From Saccharomycopsis crataegensis (Eukaryota > Ascomycota > Saccharomycetes > Ascoideales > Saccharomycopsidaceae), in NCBI RefSeq assembly GCF_037102585.1, contig NW_027043838.1:496001-560000 (forward strand): a stretch of DNA of 64,000 nt, read 5' to 3'. Made by a program: the position numbers and the translations under genes. The notes under the pieces were generated by a model that saw only the letters and a list, made by a program, of their open reading frames with translations, was not told the DNA's origin and searched no databases. Positions 27,320 through 37,280 of this stretch are shown one piece after another. The number at the start of each line of letters is the position of its first letter. Position 1 is the first letter of the stretch.

Positions 27320-28569
27320 CGGGAAAGCAAAAAAAGAAAAAAAAAACCATTTGTGATATTATTATTTTTTATTTGTTAGAAATTATTATTATTTTTTTTT
27401 TTTTTTTATTTGCTTTCTTTGCCCATGTTCTGTTGTTATAATAAAGTTTGCTTTGTCTAGATCATTTTCTTTTTCTTTTTCTTTTTCTTTTTCTTTTTCT
27501 TTTTCCTCTTTGTTGCTCTGCTTGTTTGTCGTTTTCCTAATCTGTTTGACCAACGATCGTGATAATACCAATTGATATTTTCTGTTCCTGCTTATTGATG
27601 TTTGTTTGTTTGTTTGTTTGTTTGATTGATTGATTTCTTTAGATTTTAGTTTTTTATTTACCTATTTCTTTATTTTATTTTTATTTTTTTAGACCCCTTT
27701 ATTTTATTTATCTATTTATCTATTTATCTATTTATCTATTTATCTATTTATCTATTTATCTATTTATCTATTTATCTATTTATCTATTCAAATCTTTTCT
27801 TTTTTTTTTTCCAACCTCTATGTTTGTTATTTCATTATAAAGTCCATTTTCTTCCTTCTTGCCTGTATGTGTGGATATATCCTTATTTTATTCAACTTGA
27901 GATATCAAAAGGTAATAAATAAATAAAAAAAAAAAAAAAATTCTCATTTCTTTGAAGATAAGTTGGAATTACGATTTTTATTATCATTAGATAGCGAGAT
28001 ATCGTGGAGGTATTACATTATTTATTATTAGAGAAGAAAAAAAAAAAAACATCATGGGGATTCATTATTATTATTATTAGAGAAAATATCAGAGGGGGGA
28101 GGGGGGATTAATTATCATTCAGAGGATAAAAAAAAAATCCCCTCCTCATATCATCTCAGCGTCCATATATCATGATCATATAAATATATTGCTAAAAATG
28201 TCCTTCTAAGTAAGCTCTTGGCGGTAATACCTCCTCCTCCTCCTCCTCCTCTTGATATTTTGATTTTTTATATTCAATCTGCTTGGAAGTTACCCATTAT
28301 CCACTACCACCACCTCTTCTATCCTCTGGGAGCTAGTTTCCCCCCTCCCCCTTATATGAATGAACCTACAATGTCTAAAAACTGATATGAAATACAAAAA
28401 AAATGTACAACTGTCCCAACTTCATCAGTAGAAATTTTTTGTCCAGGCTCATTATGAATCGAAATAGTTCTATATTTAAATAATATAATGATGATATACA
28501 GGAAACCTTTAAAAGCCCCAATCAATGTACAAAAGAAACAAACATCCTCCAATGACAATTTTTGCTTGT
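27320..28569. other. 1.25-kb low-complexity region between convergent RAX2 and PDC2
   Basis: Holds poly-T, CTTTTT units (about 27463-27506), TTTG units (27600-27625), an 8-bp TATTTATC array (about 27710-27787), poly-A, and a TCC run near 28227-28252. No gene, tRNA or clear hairpin is seen. It is the shared 3' flank of the two convergent genes. Confidence 0.7.
27710..27787. repeat. 8-bp satellite-like array (TATTTATC)n
   Basis: About nine near-perfect tandem copies of an 8-bp unit in the intergenic region after RAX2. Confidence 0.93.
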
Positions 28570-31500
28570 TTAAAAATTCATTCCCGATGAACTATTATCA
28601 TTGATGTTATTACCATTATTATTATTATTATTGATATTATTGTTATTGATATTATTGTTATTAATACTAGTAGCACTATTGGCATACGCATGGTTACCAC
28701 CGCTCAATTCCAAACTCTGGGCAAGGTATTGTGATAACCCACTCAAATCCATATTACCATCATTACCACCACTACCCATCATTTGCGGGTTCTGGTCGGT
28801 TTGTTGTTGGACAATACTAACCTGATTATACAATTGCGACACAAGTTCATTGATACAGCTCTCAGATAATCTAAACTCCCCATTATTCGCGGCATTCACC
28901 ACCGCCAACAATAAGCTAGCTTTCCCTTGGGGAGTCATGCTCAAAGTCCCATTATTTATATTCGAGTAATCCCCAGTAGTGGTGGTGCCAAAGCTGGTAT
29001 GGCTGGTCATTTGCGATAACGGATTTCTCGGAGTCAATTCCGACAGCGGTTTATTGATATCCAGGAAATTTTGCGGCGACGACACCGTCGAACTATTCTT
29101 GGAATTATTGAATGGTCCTCCCACAGGGTAGTTGCTGGCACTATTAAACGAATCGGATTTCCCCAACAGCTCAGGGTTTCTTGGAGAGCTGAAAAGACTT
29201 GGAGGGTTGGGGTTATCATTTTCAAGACTCGACACTTTCCGTTTTTTCGAGTAGAGCACTCCAAACGACCGGCTATTGTCAGGAATGGTAATAATACTCG
29301 ACATGTTACCTTTCTTGATCGGGTCCAGGTACAACGAATTGGCAGTGTATCTATTAACATGTTGGTTATACTGTGGCGCAGTGGCAGGGTTAAGCGAAAC
29401 CGATGGAGGATCAACATGCGACGGGAGTCCTTGAAACCCAAAATTCGCATCTTTTGAAGCGTTAAAACCGTAGAGATTATTGGCAGTGTCCAAAGTCGCT
29501 AAATCAAACACCGGTTTATCGTCGCCGTAATTGAACAAATTAAAATCAGCGGCATTACCTTGATCCGAGTCAAAATTGAATTTAAAGTCGTTGGATTCTG
29601 GTACCCAATTACTCAAATAACTATCATAGCTTTCCATTATTGGATCGTTTTTGGAATTCCCAAAATTGAGGTCCTTGATCATAATATCATCAACATCATT
29701 GTCTTTCACCGGTGGCTGAGGTTCTGGTACCGGGTCCACTTGCGCTGCTGCTGCTGGCGGTGGTGGAGGTGGATTATTTATTTGTCTTTGGTCGACAAAT
29801 CCTGCGGCATTCACCACAGGCTTGGAATCTTTTTTCAAAAGCTTGGATCTCTCAGATCCATTTCTAGTTGACCCTTTGGTATTATTATTGTTTGGTTCAT
29901 ATTCTTCGACAATACACGCATCAACCATCTCGGTTGGCGTTTGATACGACAAAAATTTATCTTCGACTCCCAAGTTGGTTAGCATATCAATTTCCCACGG
30001 CTCGTGAACGTTCAACTTTTTGATGATTTGCATCAACTTATATTCCGAATTCTTGAAATCGGTAGCGGTATTTTGAGATAAAGACGCCGCACTATGAGTG
30101 TTCCCTTCCGAATCATTACTATCCGAAGCATCATTGATAGAATCACCCCAGTATGATTTGTGATTACCAATATTGGTTATTTTGTCGTCACCCGACCCGT
30201 CGAATTGCTGCTTTGTATATTCTTCCAAATCAATGATATCGGTATTGATAAAAGAATTCCTAATAATCTCTACTGACACGTTTGACCAGGCATTTTTGAT
30301 CATGATCATTACGTCGACTAAACTTATTGAGTGCTGGTCCAATTCCAATATCTTTGACGGAGGTCTCAACTTTGACTGTAAACTAATTGACAATAGATAT
30401 TGCTGTAACCGATACAATATCTTGAATTCTCTAAAAATCCCCAAGTCCATCGGTAGAAATCTTTGCCTTTGTGACGTCAACAAGTTAGTGTCAACAAGGG
30501 CGGCTTTGTTATCGATATTCGGATTATGAACAAACACAAGTTTGATGAAATCTAGCTTCATATTGACCACTCGATGACTTGGCGCATCATCCAAAATTAA
30601 CACGATATCCCTTCCGGCAATCGATAATCGCTTGTCCAAAGTTGATAACCAATCAGACAATTGTATCGAAGTCAACCAGGCTTTTTTATTGGTCTTGTAG
30701 CTAAGTTCGTATTTTTTGGTAATTTTGGTGATTGGCTTTCCTTCAAAGCAAACCATATTCTGGTAATGACCAATTAATAACGGTTCCAACTTTTCGGACC
30801 CATCGGCGTTGGTGGTTAACAAAACCGTCACCCCGTTTTTATTTTGGAGAATCCTTGAATCATTGGTGGTGGCGTTGGCAGGGTCATGGTAATACTCATC
30901 CTTGACATACTTTTGGTCCAACGGGAGCTTATAGTAGAGAAAGAAATCGTCTAACACAAAAATGTCCTTTAGATTGAACAGTTTCAAGTACGATTTCAAT
31001 TGTAATCTTTCGGTCGCCAAATTCCATATTTTGCTTGGTTTGACCAACTCATTATCCAAGTTGCTCAAATTCACATTCATTTTGCCGAGAAAATGGTTAC
31101 ACCATTTGTGGCTAAACTCGCCGTTACCTTCTTTTGAATTTACTGGTAAGATCTTCCACAAAGTGGTAGCCGAGTTTTGGATTATTGGGATGGTGATGGG
31201 TATCCCGTCCCAAACCGATTGCGATATCCATTCGGTCAAAATTTCTCGGAGAAGCACGTTTGAAGGTTTTCGTCTTCTGATAAGCTTGAACTCGTGTTCT
31301 TTGAGGGCAATCAATTCATTTTTCTTGGAAAGAATTCTTGATATTGTGGTCTGTGAGGGCGGCTTGATTGTGTGGTACTTCTTCTTGGCCCAATTAGCTA
31401 AGTCGGCCTGGGTCATCTCGGGGTTTGCTTCAGCCATTAGACAAATGTCAATCTTTTGCCTAATGGTGTACCCCATCTTCTGTATATTTCCCATACTCAT
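28570..31500 (-). CDS. PDC2: Pdc2-like transcription factor derived from a pogo-type transposase
   Basis: S. cerevisiae Pdc2 activates pyruvate decarboxylase and thiamine genes. This 976-residue protein matches it through the N-terminal half: a CENP-B-type helix-turn-helix pair (QKIDICLMAE, TQADLANWAKKKY; then RKPSNVLLREILTEWISQS and GIPITIPIIQ) and a DDE-superfamily catalytic fold. The three acidic positions can all be read: D184 (VLDDFFLYY), D304 (LILDDAPSHR) and D352 (LPMDLGIF). The C-terminal half is low-complexity and acidic, as expected for an activation region, and ends in poly-Asn. The divergent neighbour is STN1, as in S. cerevisiae (YDR081C/YDR082W). Two ATGs lie at positions 1 and 3 of the frame; the first is used here. 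It is a domesticated host gene, not a mobile element: no terminal repeats are seen. Confidence 0.9.
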   Translation of the reverse strand: MSMGNIQKMGYTIRQKIDICLMAEANPEMTQADLANWAKKKYHTIKPPSQTTISRILSKKNELIALKEHEFKLIRRRKPSNVLLREILTEWISQSVWDGIPITIPIIQNSATTLWKILPVNSKEGNGEFSHKWCNHFLGKMNVNLSNLDNELVKPSKIWNLATERLQLKSYLKLFNLKDIFVLDDFFLYYKLPLDQKYVKDEYYHDPANATTNDSRILQNKNGVTVLLTTNADGSEKLEPLLIGHYQNMVCFEGKPITKITKKYELSYKTNKKAWLTSIQLSDWLSTLDKRLSIAGRDIVLILDDAPSHRVVNMKLDFIKLVFVHNPNIDNKAALVDTNLLTSQRQRFLPMDLGIFREFKILYRLQQYLLSISLQSKLRPPSKILELDQHSISLVDVMIMIKNAWSNVSVEIIRNSFINTDIIDLEEYTKQQFDGSGDDKITNIGNHKSYWGDSINDASDSNDSEGNTHSAASLSQNTATDFKNSEYKLMQIIKKLNVHEPWEIDMLTNLGVEDKFLSYQTPTEMVDACIVEEYEPNNNNTKGSTRNGSERSKLLKKDSKPVVNAAGFVDQRQINNPPPPPPAAAAQVDPVPEPQPPVKDNDVDDIMIKDLNFGNSKNDPIMESYDSYLSNWVPESNDFKFNFDSDQGNAADFNLFNYGDDKPVFDLATLDTANNLYGFNASKDANFGFQGLPSHVDPPSVSLNPATAPQYNQHVNRYTANSLYLDPIKKGNMSSIITIPDNSRSFGVLYSKKRKVSSLENDNPNPPSLFSSPRNPELLGKSDSFNSASNYPVGGPFNNSKNSSTVSSPQNFLDINKPLSELTPRNPLSQMTSHTSFGTTTTGDYSNINNGTLSMTPQGKASLLLAVVNAANNGEFRLSESCINELVSQLYNQVSIVQQQTDQNPQMMGSGGNDGNMDLSGLSQYLAQSLELSGGNHAYANSATSINNNNINNNNINNNNNNGNNINDNSSSGMNF

Positions 31501-32943
31501 ATTTAGTTATTGGTAAATACTTTTTTGGAATTGTTTGTTTGTTGGAATTGTGATCTTTTTTGTTTTTTCTTGATGTTTCGATTGATTGATTTTTTTTTTT
31601 TTTGATATAATAATCTTGATGAGTTAATTTATGAGATATAATAACAGGGCGCCAGATTGACAATAGGAAGATTGGAAAATCCTTTAATGTGATTTATTTA
31701 TTGAACAGAAAAGGTGGCAACAACTTGTTTTAGTTTTAGTTTTTACTTTTCTCATTTAATTTTGACAGGTTTCGGAGACAATACGGCACTGATGCTTGTT
31801 GAGTAGTAGCCAATCAAATCAGGTGAAACACGCGCCTTTCTAATCACGATTCTATAGTAGAAGACTGAAGAAGGACGAAAAGAGTGAAGAATATTAAATA
31901 ATAATTGGGAACTGGGTCTTCCTGGGCGGTTCTCGTTTGTGCTTTGGTTGCCCCAAAGGGTGATGGCGAGAGACAGAAAAGCAAAAAAAAAAAAAAGAGA
32001 AAGAAGAAAAGGACGAGCGAGCAAGTGGAATACGAACAGAAGGAATTGCGTCACTTGAGCTGTTGTCGAGGGGCAAATCAGGTCGAATTGAACCGTAGTT
32101 GAAGGCGAGTGGGAGGATATTTTGGTTACTTTAGTTAGTGTGTGTGTGTGTGCTGCTTTTTTTTTTTTTTGATCGTAAGATTTTTGTGCCCCGGCAACGT
32201 CCCCCCGGAAACGACGGTGGAGGCCGGTGTGTGTGTGTGTGTGTGGGCTTCCCATTTGTTTGTTGGTTTGATCGTGGGGACAGGTGGTTGGTGGCTACTA
32301 ATAGTTATCCTTTGATGTTTAGCAGGTATCATTGAAGCCACATATATTGTTCGTTGGTTGGTGGGTTGGTCGTGACATTTGAAGAGTCCCATGGCCTTTA
32401 GGATATATGGGCATGCAGGCTGAGGGGGGTGGGGCCCTTTCACCAACGCCATGGATGATCTTCAAAGAGCCGCTTTCTCCCTATCGAAGAATAGGTGGTA
32501 TACCAAACAAAGCAAGAGACAGAGAGGGTGCTGTCGTGTTGGTGGTGGTCTGTAAAGTACACTGTCAATCACCATGCATTGGCTACGACAGTCGATTTCA
32601 CTCCGGCTGATTGGGCCATTTTATTACAAACAACTTTCCACTAGCAACCCTTTTACAACCGAAACGTCTATTTATCCAACTTCCCATCTGTTCTGTATGA
32701 TTTCGATCATCATCTTGGGTTTATTCAGCCTCACCCCTGGTCCCTTTCTTTCTATAAAGTCATGTGCCCGCCGAGGGCACGGGCTAAAGAGAAAAAAAAA
32801 AAAAAAATGTTTTGGCGGCGCGATGAGATGGGATCAGTGGGGGAGGAGAGGGAGGTTTATTATCCAATATTATATTCATTTTCAAGGTATTATCAGTATT
32901 GCATTGTGGGATTAGTGATTGATATCAGAATCACGGACAAGAA
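31501..32943. other. Long divergent promoter region of PDC2 and STN1
   Basis: 1.44 kb with patches of higher GC, two short (GT)n runs (32139-32154 and 32228-32246), several poly-A/T runs and a PAC-like motif. One reverse open frame of 167 codons (31752-32255) is mostly low-complexity and not credible as a gene. The length suggests extended regulatory DNA or long leaders. Confidence 0.65.
32820..32829 (+). promoter_or_regulatory. PAC-like motif (GCGATGAGAT) upstream of STN1
   Basis: Perfect match to the PAC consensus, 114 bp before the STN1 start. PAC is usually linked to ribosome-biogenesis genes, so its role here is uncertain and it may be chance. Confidence 0.3.
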
Positions 32944-35490
32944 ATGTCCCATGATCAACATCCCAGTAGATCATATGGGTTTGCTCCAGGAAATAACGGC
33001 ATTGTCCTCACAAAGCATGGCCGAAACTTTTATTCCCCCCAGCTATTCCACAAATCGCTATACTTTGATAAGATCGTTCCTGTCAGAATAAGGGATCTCG
33101 TCAACTCTGCCGACTTGATGAAATTGTATGGACCCTCTGCTCTTAGTCTCATTAATCAAAAGATCATCATAATAAACAACCACCCCATAAGATATGTCTC
33201 GATCACCGGAAGAATCTTGGGCCAATATAAGAAAATATTCGAGGAGAAGTACTACGACGATGAAGATTCCGTCAAAGAACCACTATACTTCTTGTACCTC
33301 TGTGATAGTAGTGGTACAGCGATATCCTGTGTGATTCCCCAATATAAATTCGTTGGAGCAGGCCTCCATACCGATGAAAATGCCAATGATGGCACATTGA
33401 TCAAAGTTGTTGGAATGGTCAACCATTTCGTCAATATAAATTCCCTCGGCTCGACAAGACTGAAGGAAATCACCACCATGGAAATCGAAATTTTGGCGAA
33501 AAAGGATAGCAGAAGCATGTTGGTGGAACTCGAGGAATGGAAGAAAACTATCCAGTTTAGAGACTCACACTTGAGCAAACCCTGGGAAGTTTCCATGAAT
33601 GATAAGCAGTCCGATGATGAGCATTACATTGATATCGACAGTTTGTCTATTAAAAATAACGTGCTAGTATCAAAGCGTGCCAATCCTCAGTACGCACAAG
33701 GTTTGAACATGAAACTATTAGACATCAGTAGCTACAAATACGACGACGAAATTTTGGACATTCCACCCGATAGTCTAGCGCTTGACAGGGAAATCCACAT
33801 AAAGCATAGAAAAATCGACTCCCAAAGTGTGGAATTACAAGAGGTCATTGATATTTTGAGTCAGGAATATGGAAATGAGGTCAACGTTATGGAAACAAAA
33901 ATAATGGAGTCATATCAAGAAAAAACAACAATTGATGTCCCAGCCACCGCAATTGAAGTAATTGTATCAAGTGGTGAGGATAGTGATATTGAAGAACTTC
34001 CAGACGATACTGATGAGGTGATGCAAGATTCAAAATCAGAAATCATTCTTTCAGATTCTGATGACCATCTAGTGATTGGCGATAATGAACTAAGGGGCAA
34101 TGTTCCCATTGCTGATGAATTGAGAGAGAATATTCCCCATATCAATACCAAGCGGAAGCAACGAGTACGAAATTCTCACACCATGAAGCCATCAATAGAC
34201 ACGACGACAATTATAATTGCTGATGAAGACGAAATAACCGAAACATTACCTAACCCTGTGAAAGTGATACCCCATCCTCCTCCACCGTCTCCACCACCAC
34301 CATTCAAACATCATTTCTCGTCATTATCAATGGAAAACTTGCAAGAGATTCTACAATTGAACAATATAGCAGAGCTGCTAGCGAATAATATTTTTTTTGT
34401 CCGACTGTTAATCTTTGACCACCAAAATATCATTAACAGGTTTACATTTGCGGTGGAATTTATCAAGTTTTTCATAAATTTGAAACAAAATGGCAAAGAA
34501 TTATCGAATATGAACCATCAACAAATTGATGAGACTAAGTTGGGGAACTTGGTGGGAATGTTCTCTATTGATTTAAAAATTGTTTACAAGCATCCAATAA
34601 TCTTCAATTTCCTAACCCTTTTGGTATTGAAAATAAACTATATCATCGTTTTCAATCGGGACAACAATGGATCAACCGATGTGCTCGATATTTTCGAAAG
34701 AAATGAAAGCGTAAATGACCAGCAGAAATTCTCGGAAGTTTTAGATTCCCTCAAATCCAAAGATATTGCTAAGCTATTAAACTCTAAGGAGTTTAATTTG
34801 TACAAGAGTAAGATATTTCATAACATTCGGCAAGAATTCACGGGGAAAAAATTGGTAAGAGGTTATAAGATTGAAAGTGAAATGGCCCGTTGCAGAAAAC
34901 GGCGTCAAAAAGTCCAGAATATTTATATTAATTTTGATAAAATTTGTACTCTACACAAAGTCATCATCAGAGAGTTGAAACGATATTTGAAAGAATCTTA
35001 CACTTTTTATTTTGAACAAGTATCAGAGTTGATCAGTTTGATCATCAGGAGCCACGGGAAGCTGGATGACAATGAAAAAATTGCCCGGATATTGCTCACT
35101 AATAAATATTTATCAACGATGGAGACCTACAAAAAAAATTTGACTTCAGATTTCATTCAAAAATGCCTTGAATCATTATTTCAACGGAGACTTGAGATTC
35201 CTATGGTTGGAAATATGGTGAGCCAGAAAAGTGTCAAAGATGGAATGATTTACATCCTAGATCAGTTGATAAGATTTACAATTTTTGAAACCACGATCCT
35301 TGAGACTTTTGAGAATGATTTGATTGAGAATTTCTTGAAGAGAAGCATGTATTGTGGTAAAGATCGGGATAGGGATTCAAAGGCAACGATTGAAACTACT
35401 GATGATTTGAAAAAAGTGATCAACTTTAAAAAGTTGAGGTGGAGCTTTGGAGAAAATTCAGAAGGCTCGTATTGGATGTTGAGTTTATGA
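32944..35490 (+). CDS. STN1: Stn1, CST telomere-capping complex subunit
   Basis: Single-stranded telomere protein that works with Cdc13 and Ten1. The N-terminus begins with the family's LFHKSLYFDKIVPVRIRDL block, then an OB-fold (about 70-195, from IRYVSITGRILGQY to LKEITTMEIEIL), then the helix EEWKKTIQFRDSHLSKPWEV that closes the Stn1 OB-fold. A long acidic, low-complexity linker follows (about 310-445, including a proline run), and the C-terminal part is helical and may hold the winged-helix domains. At 848 residues it is much longer than S. cerevisiae Stn1 (494). Identification rests on the OB-fold region and on the conserved divergent pairing with PDC2. Confidence 0.8.
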   Translation: MSHDQHPSRSYGFAPGNNGIVLTKHGRNFYSPQLFHKSLYFDKIVPVRIRDLVNSADLMKLYGPSALSLINQKIIIINNHPIRYVSITGRILGQYKKIFEEKYYDDEDSVKEPLYFLYLCDSSGTAISCVIPQYKFVGAGLHTDENANDGTLIKVVGMVNHFVNINSLGSTRLKEITTMEIEILAKKDSRSMLVELEEWKKTIQFRDSHLSKPWEVSMNDKQSDDEHYIDIDSLSIKNNVLVSKRANPQYAQGLNMKLLDISSYKYDDEILDIPPDSLALDREIHIKHRKIDSQSVELQEVIDILSQEYGNEVNVMETKIMESYQEKTTIDVPATAIEVIVSSGEDSDIEELPDDTDEVMQDSKSEIILSDSDDHLVIGDNELRGNVPIADELRENIPHINTKRKQRVRNSHTMKPSIDTTTIIIADEDEITETLPNPVKVIPHPPPPSPPPPFKHHFSSLSMENLQEILQLNNIAELLANNIFFVRLLIFDHQNIINRFTFAVEFIKFFINLKQNGKELSNMNHQQIDETKLGNLVGMFSIDLKIVYKHPIIFNFLTLLVLKINYIIVFNRDNNGSTDVLDIFERNESVNDQQKFSEVLDSLKSKDIAKLLNSKEFNLYKSKIFHNIRQEFTGKKLVRGYKIESEMARCRKRRQKVQNIYINFDKICTLHKVIIRELKRYLKESYTFYFEQVSELISLIIRSHGKLDDNEKIARILLTNKYLSTMETYKKNLTSDFIQKCLESLFQRRLEIPMVGNMVSQKSVKDGMIYILDQLIRFTIFETTILETFENDLIENFLKRSMYCGKDRDRDSKATIETTDDLKKVINFKKLRWSFGENSEGSYWMLSL

Positions 35491-35828
35491 TTTTAACGAT
35501 TCGTAGGATATTTTTAATGGGATTTCTCAAGGCATTTTGGAATTGTAAATATATACTTTCTATTTTATTTTATTTTTTTATTTAGAATTTGTAGGTAAGA
35601 GGAAGTTTCAGTATATAATCAGGTGAATCAAATCTATAAGGGCCATGAAATTTGACTCAATTTGTGGAATTTAGCTGGAAAAAGAGAAAATCAAATCAAA
35701 AAGTATGATTATTATGTAAATTAAAAAAGAAAATTGTTAGAAACAAACGCACTAGCGGAAAACACAACCCATAACAAAAAAAAAAAAAAAAAAATTCATT
35801 ATCATTTCACACACATCATAAACACAAT
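35491..35828. other. Shared 3' region of convergent STN1 and OPI10
   Basis: AT-rich DNA with a poly-A run at 35778-35795. No gene is seen. Confidence 0.65.
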
Positions 35829-36596
35829 CTAATTATCTAAAAACTTTGGATCATTCTGTAACTTGGTTTGGAATTTACTCCACCATCCGTCCAAGACCTT
35901 CATTGACACTTTATTATTATCATCAACAAACCCGCTCAAGTAATTATACGCGTTCGAAACAATTTTATTGGCTAACATCGCGGTGCCTTCAAGGTCTCTT
36001 GAGGCCAATTCTCCAGCAGTTGGCCCAGAATACGACCCGCCAGTGATGGTCTTCTCTTGAGACTGCTGCTGTTGTTGTTGGGCTTTTTCTTGGGCTAGAA
36101 GATCTTCTGCCTGAGGGGTAGGCTCGATGGAAATGCCAATCACCAAAGTATCTTCGTCCAATGAATGGATGGTTGCCCCTTGGTTGTTAGTACTATTGTC
36201 GTCGTCCACCATCATATCATCATCTATCTGGGCGAATGGAGTGTTTAGTATAGCTGGCTGCTTCGTAGCAGCACTGTTCTTGATCTTGAAGATTGCTGAA
36301 GGTTTATCCACTGATAACTTGCCCAAGAGCTTGAAATCTGATGATGACGAGTTAGGGAGCTGGAAATAGATCAACGCGGTATAGTTGGGATCGAAGGGAG
36401 TATCGGGCAATATGAATAGCGAAACGTGGGAGATATTTGCGCTATTATCGACATTGAATACAAACTTCAAGTTTTCCACCTGCTGGGCAATGGCCACTAA
36501 GATAAATGTATGTTAGTGTTTTAGGTACTTCTCATCGATATATGATGTTCAAGCAAGATACGCACCAGGTCTGCCAGAACACACCAATCCAAACAT
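35829..36596 (-). CDS. OPI10: Opi10/Hikeshi family protein (spliced)
   Basis: Hikeshi carries Hsp70 into the nucleus under heat stress; S. cerevisiae Opi10 is known from an inositol-overproduction phenotype. Exon 1 (36566-36596) encodes MFGLVCSGRP, the highly conserved family N-terminus, and exon 2 (35829-36496) continues VAIAQQVENLKFVFNV. Total 232 residues (S. cerevisiae 246). Visible family segments are ISHVSLFILPDTPFDPNYTALIYFQLPNS, quoted here only in part as HVSLFILPDTPF and TALIYFQLPNS, then LLGKLSVDKPSAIFKIK, and a C-terminal helical part with NAYNYLSGF and WWSKFQTKLQNDPKFLD. A poly-Q run interrupts the middle. The first exon is too short to be found by simple reading-frame search. 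Confidence 0.92.
36497..36565 (-). other. OPI10: Intron of OPI10 (69 nt)
   Basis: Reverse strand: donor GTGCGT, branch-like CACTAAC near 36518-36512, acceptor TTAG ending at 36497. Splicing joins CCT G to TG GCC and restores the family N-terminus exactly. The donor is unusual for yeast. Confidence 0.85.
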
Positions 36597-36992
36597 GTTG
36601 TACTGTGTTATCTCGGTCTATTTTCTGTTTATTTAGGGGAATTGTAGGGATGCTGAATGTGTTGATTGGATATATACATATATATATATAAATATATATA
36701 AATATACATTTACTATATGGTACAGATTGAAGCCCGCCATCTTTTATATGATGGTGTTTGCTGCCGTTTTTTTCTAGAAGCTGCTGGAGAGGTCGGCGAT
36801 GCCATGGGGTGGGTTCTGCACACTGTTATATGATAATATCCATCATGCGTCACTGGGGAACTATCTTACAGTATCCAGTAATAACAACACTCCAGTAATA
36901 AAAATAATAATAACAATAATAACAATAATAATAAATACAATATAATGCAACATTAATCTTTGTATATTGGGGTGCTGTGCCACGGACTTCTC

Positions 36993-37000
36993 CCGGGTAA
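36993..37000 (-). promoter_or_regulatory. Reb1-like site (TTACCCGG)
   Basis: Reverse-strand Reb1 consensus in the OPI10-ATS1 spacer, 20 bp upstream of a forward TATA box. Confidence 0.5.
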
Positions 37001-37019
37001 CACTCATCCCCCCACTCAG

Positions 37020-37028
37020 TATATAAAG
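37020..37028 (+). promoter_or_regulatory. TATA box (TATATAAAG), forward
   Basis: A directional TATA element 98 bp before the short forward open frame at 37126. No annotated forward gene uses it, so it either drives that small frame or an untranslated RNA, or is chance. Confidence 0.4.
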
Positions 37029-37125
37029 CGCCGGTTGCCCACCGCGTGGAAAAATTTTCTTCCCTTTTCCCTTAACCAACAGGATTCCAGGGTATTGTTT
37101 AATACATTGCTGGTTTCTTGTTGGG

Positions 37126-37257
37126 ATGAATCAAAGAAGGTATATTATTCTTAGATCCTGTGATTCTATATCTATACGTTTGTCCAAGATTAACTCAGCT
37201 ACCGTATTCCCTGATGATCCGATAATCGAAGATGGATATTGGGGAAGTTTTATCTGA
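37126..37257 (+). CDS. Possible 43-residue small protein
   Basis: ATG-to-TGA frame of 43 codons. The product starts MNQRRYIILRSC, is basic at the N-terminus and acidic near the C-terminus (PDDPIIEDGYWGSFI). I do not recognise it. Support comes only from context: a Reb1-like site and a good TATA box lie 98-133 bp upstream on the same strand, inside a spacer between two reverse genes. It could equally be noise or the start of a non-coding transcript running toward the 3' end of ATS1. Confidence 0.25.
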   Translation: MNQRRYIILRSCDSISIRLSKINSATVFPDDPIIEDGYWGSFI

Positions 37258-37280
37258 ACATTTTCATTTGTTTATCACCG

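Larger units (their letters stand above)
36597..37280. other. OPI10 upstream region and ATS1 3' flank
   Basis: Includes a TA-rich block close to OPI10 (36670-36715), an AAT-type repeat (36898-36945), a Reb1-like site and a forward TATA box leading to a short open frame at 37126-37257 listed separately. Confidence 0.65.

Noticed and set aside
27320-28569. CRISPR-like or satellite array after RAX2
   Set aside because: The repeats are 5-8 bp microsatellites without spacers.
28570-31500. A live pogo-type DNA transposon
   Set aside because: No terminal inverted repeats or target duplications are visible, the gene has a long host-type activation region, and its place beside STN1 is conserved.
31752-32255. 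167-codon reverse frame between PDC2 and STN1
   Set aside because: HTHTHT and poly-Phe/Lys runs from GT and A/T repeats; no family recognised.
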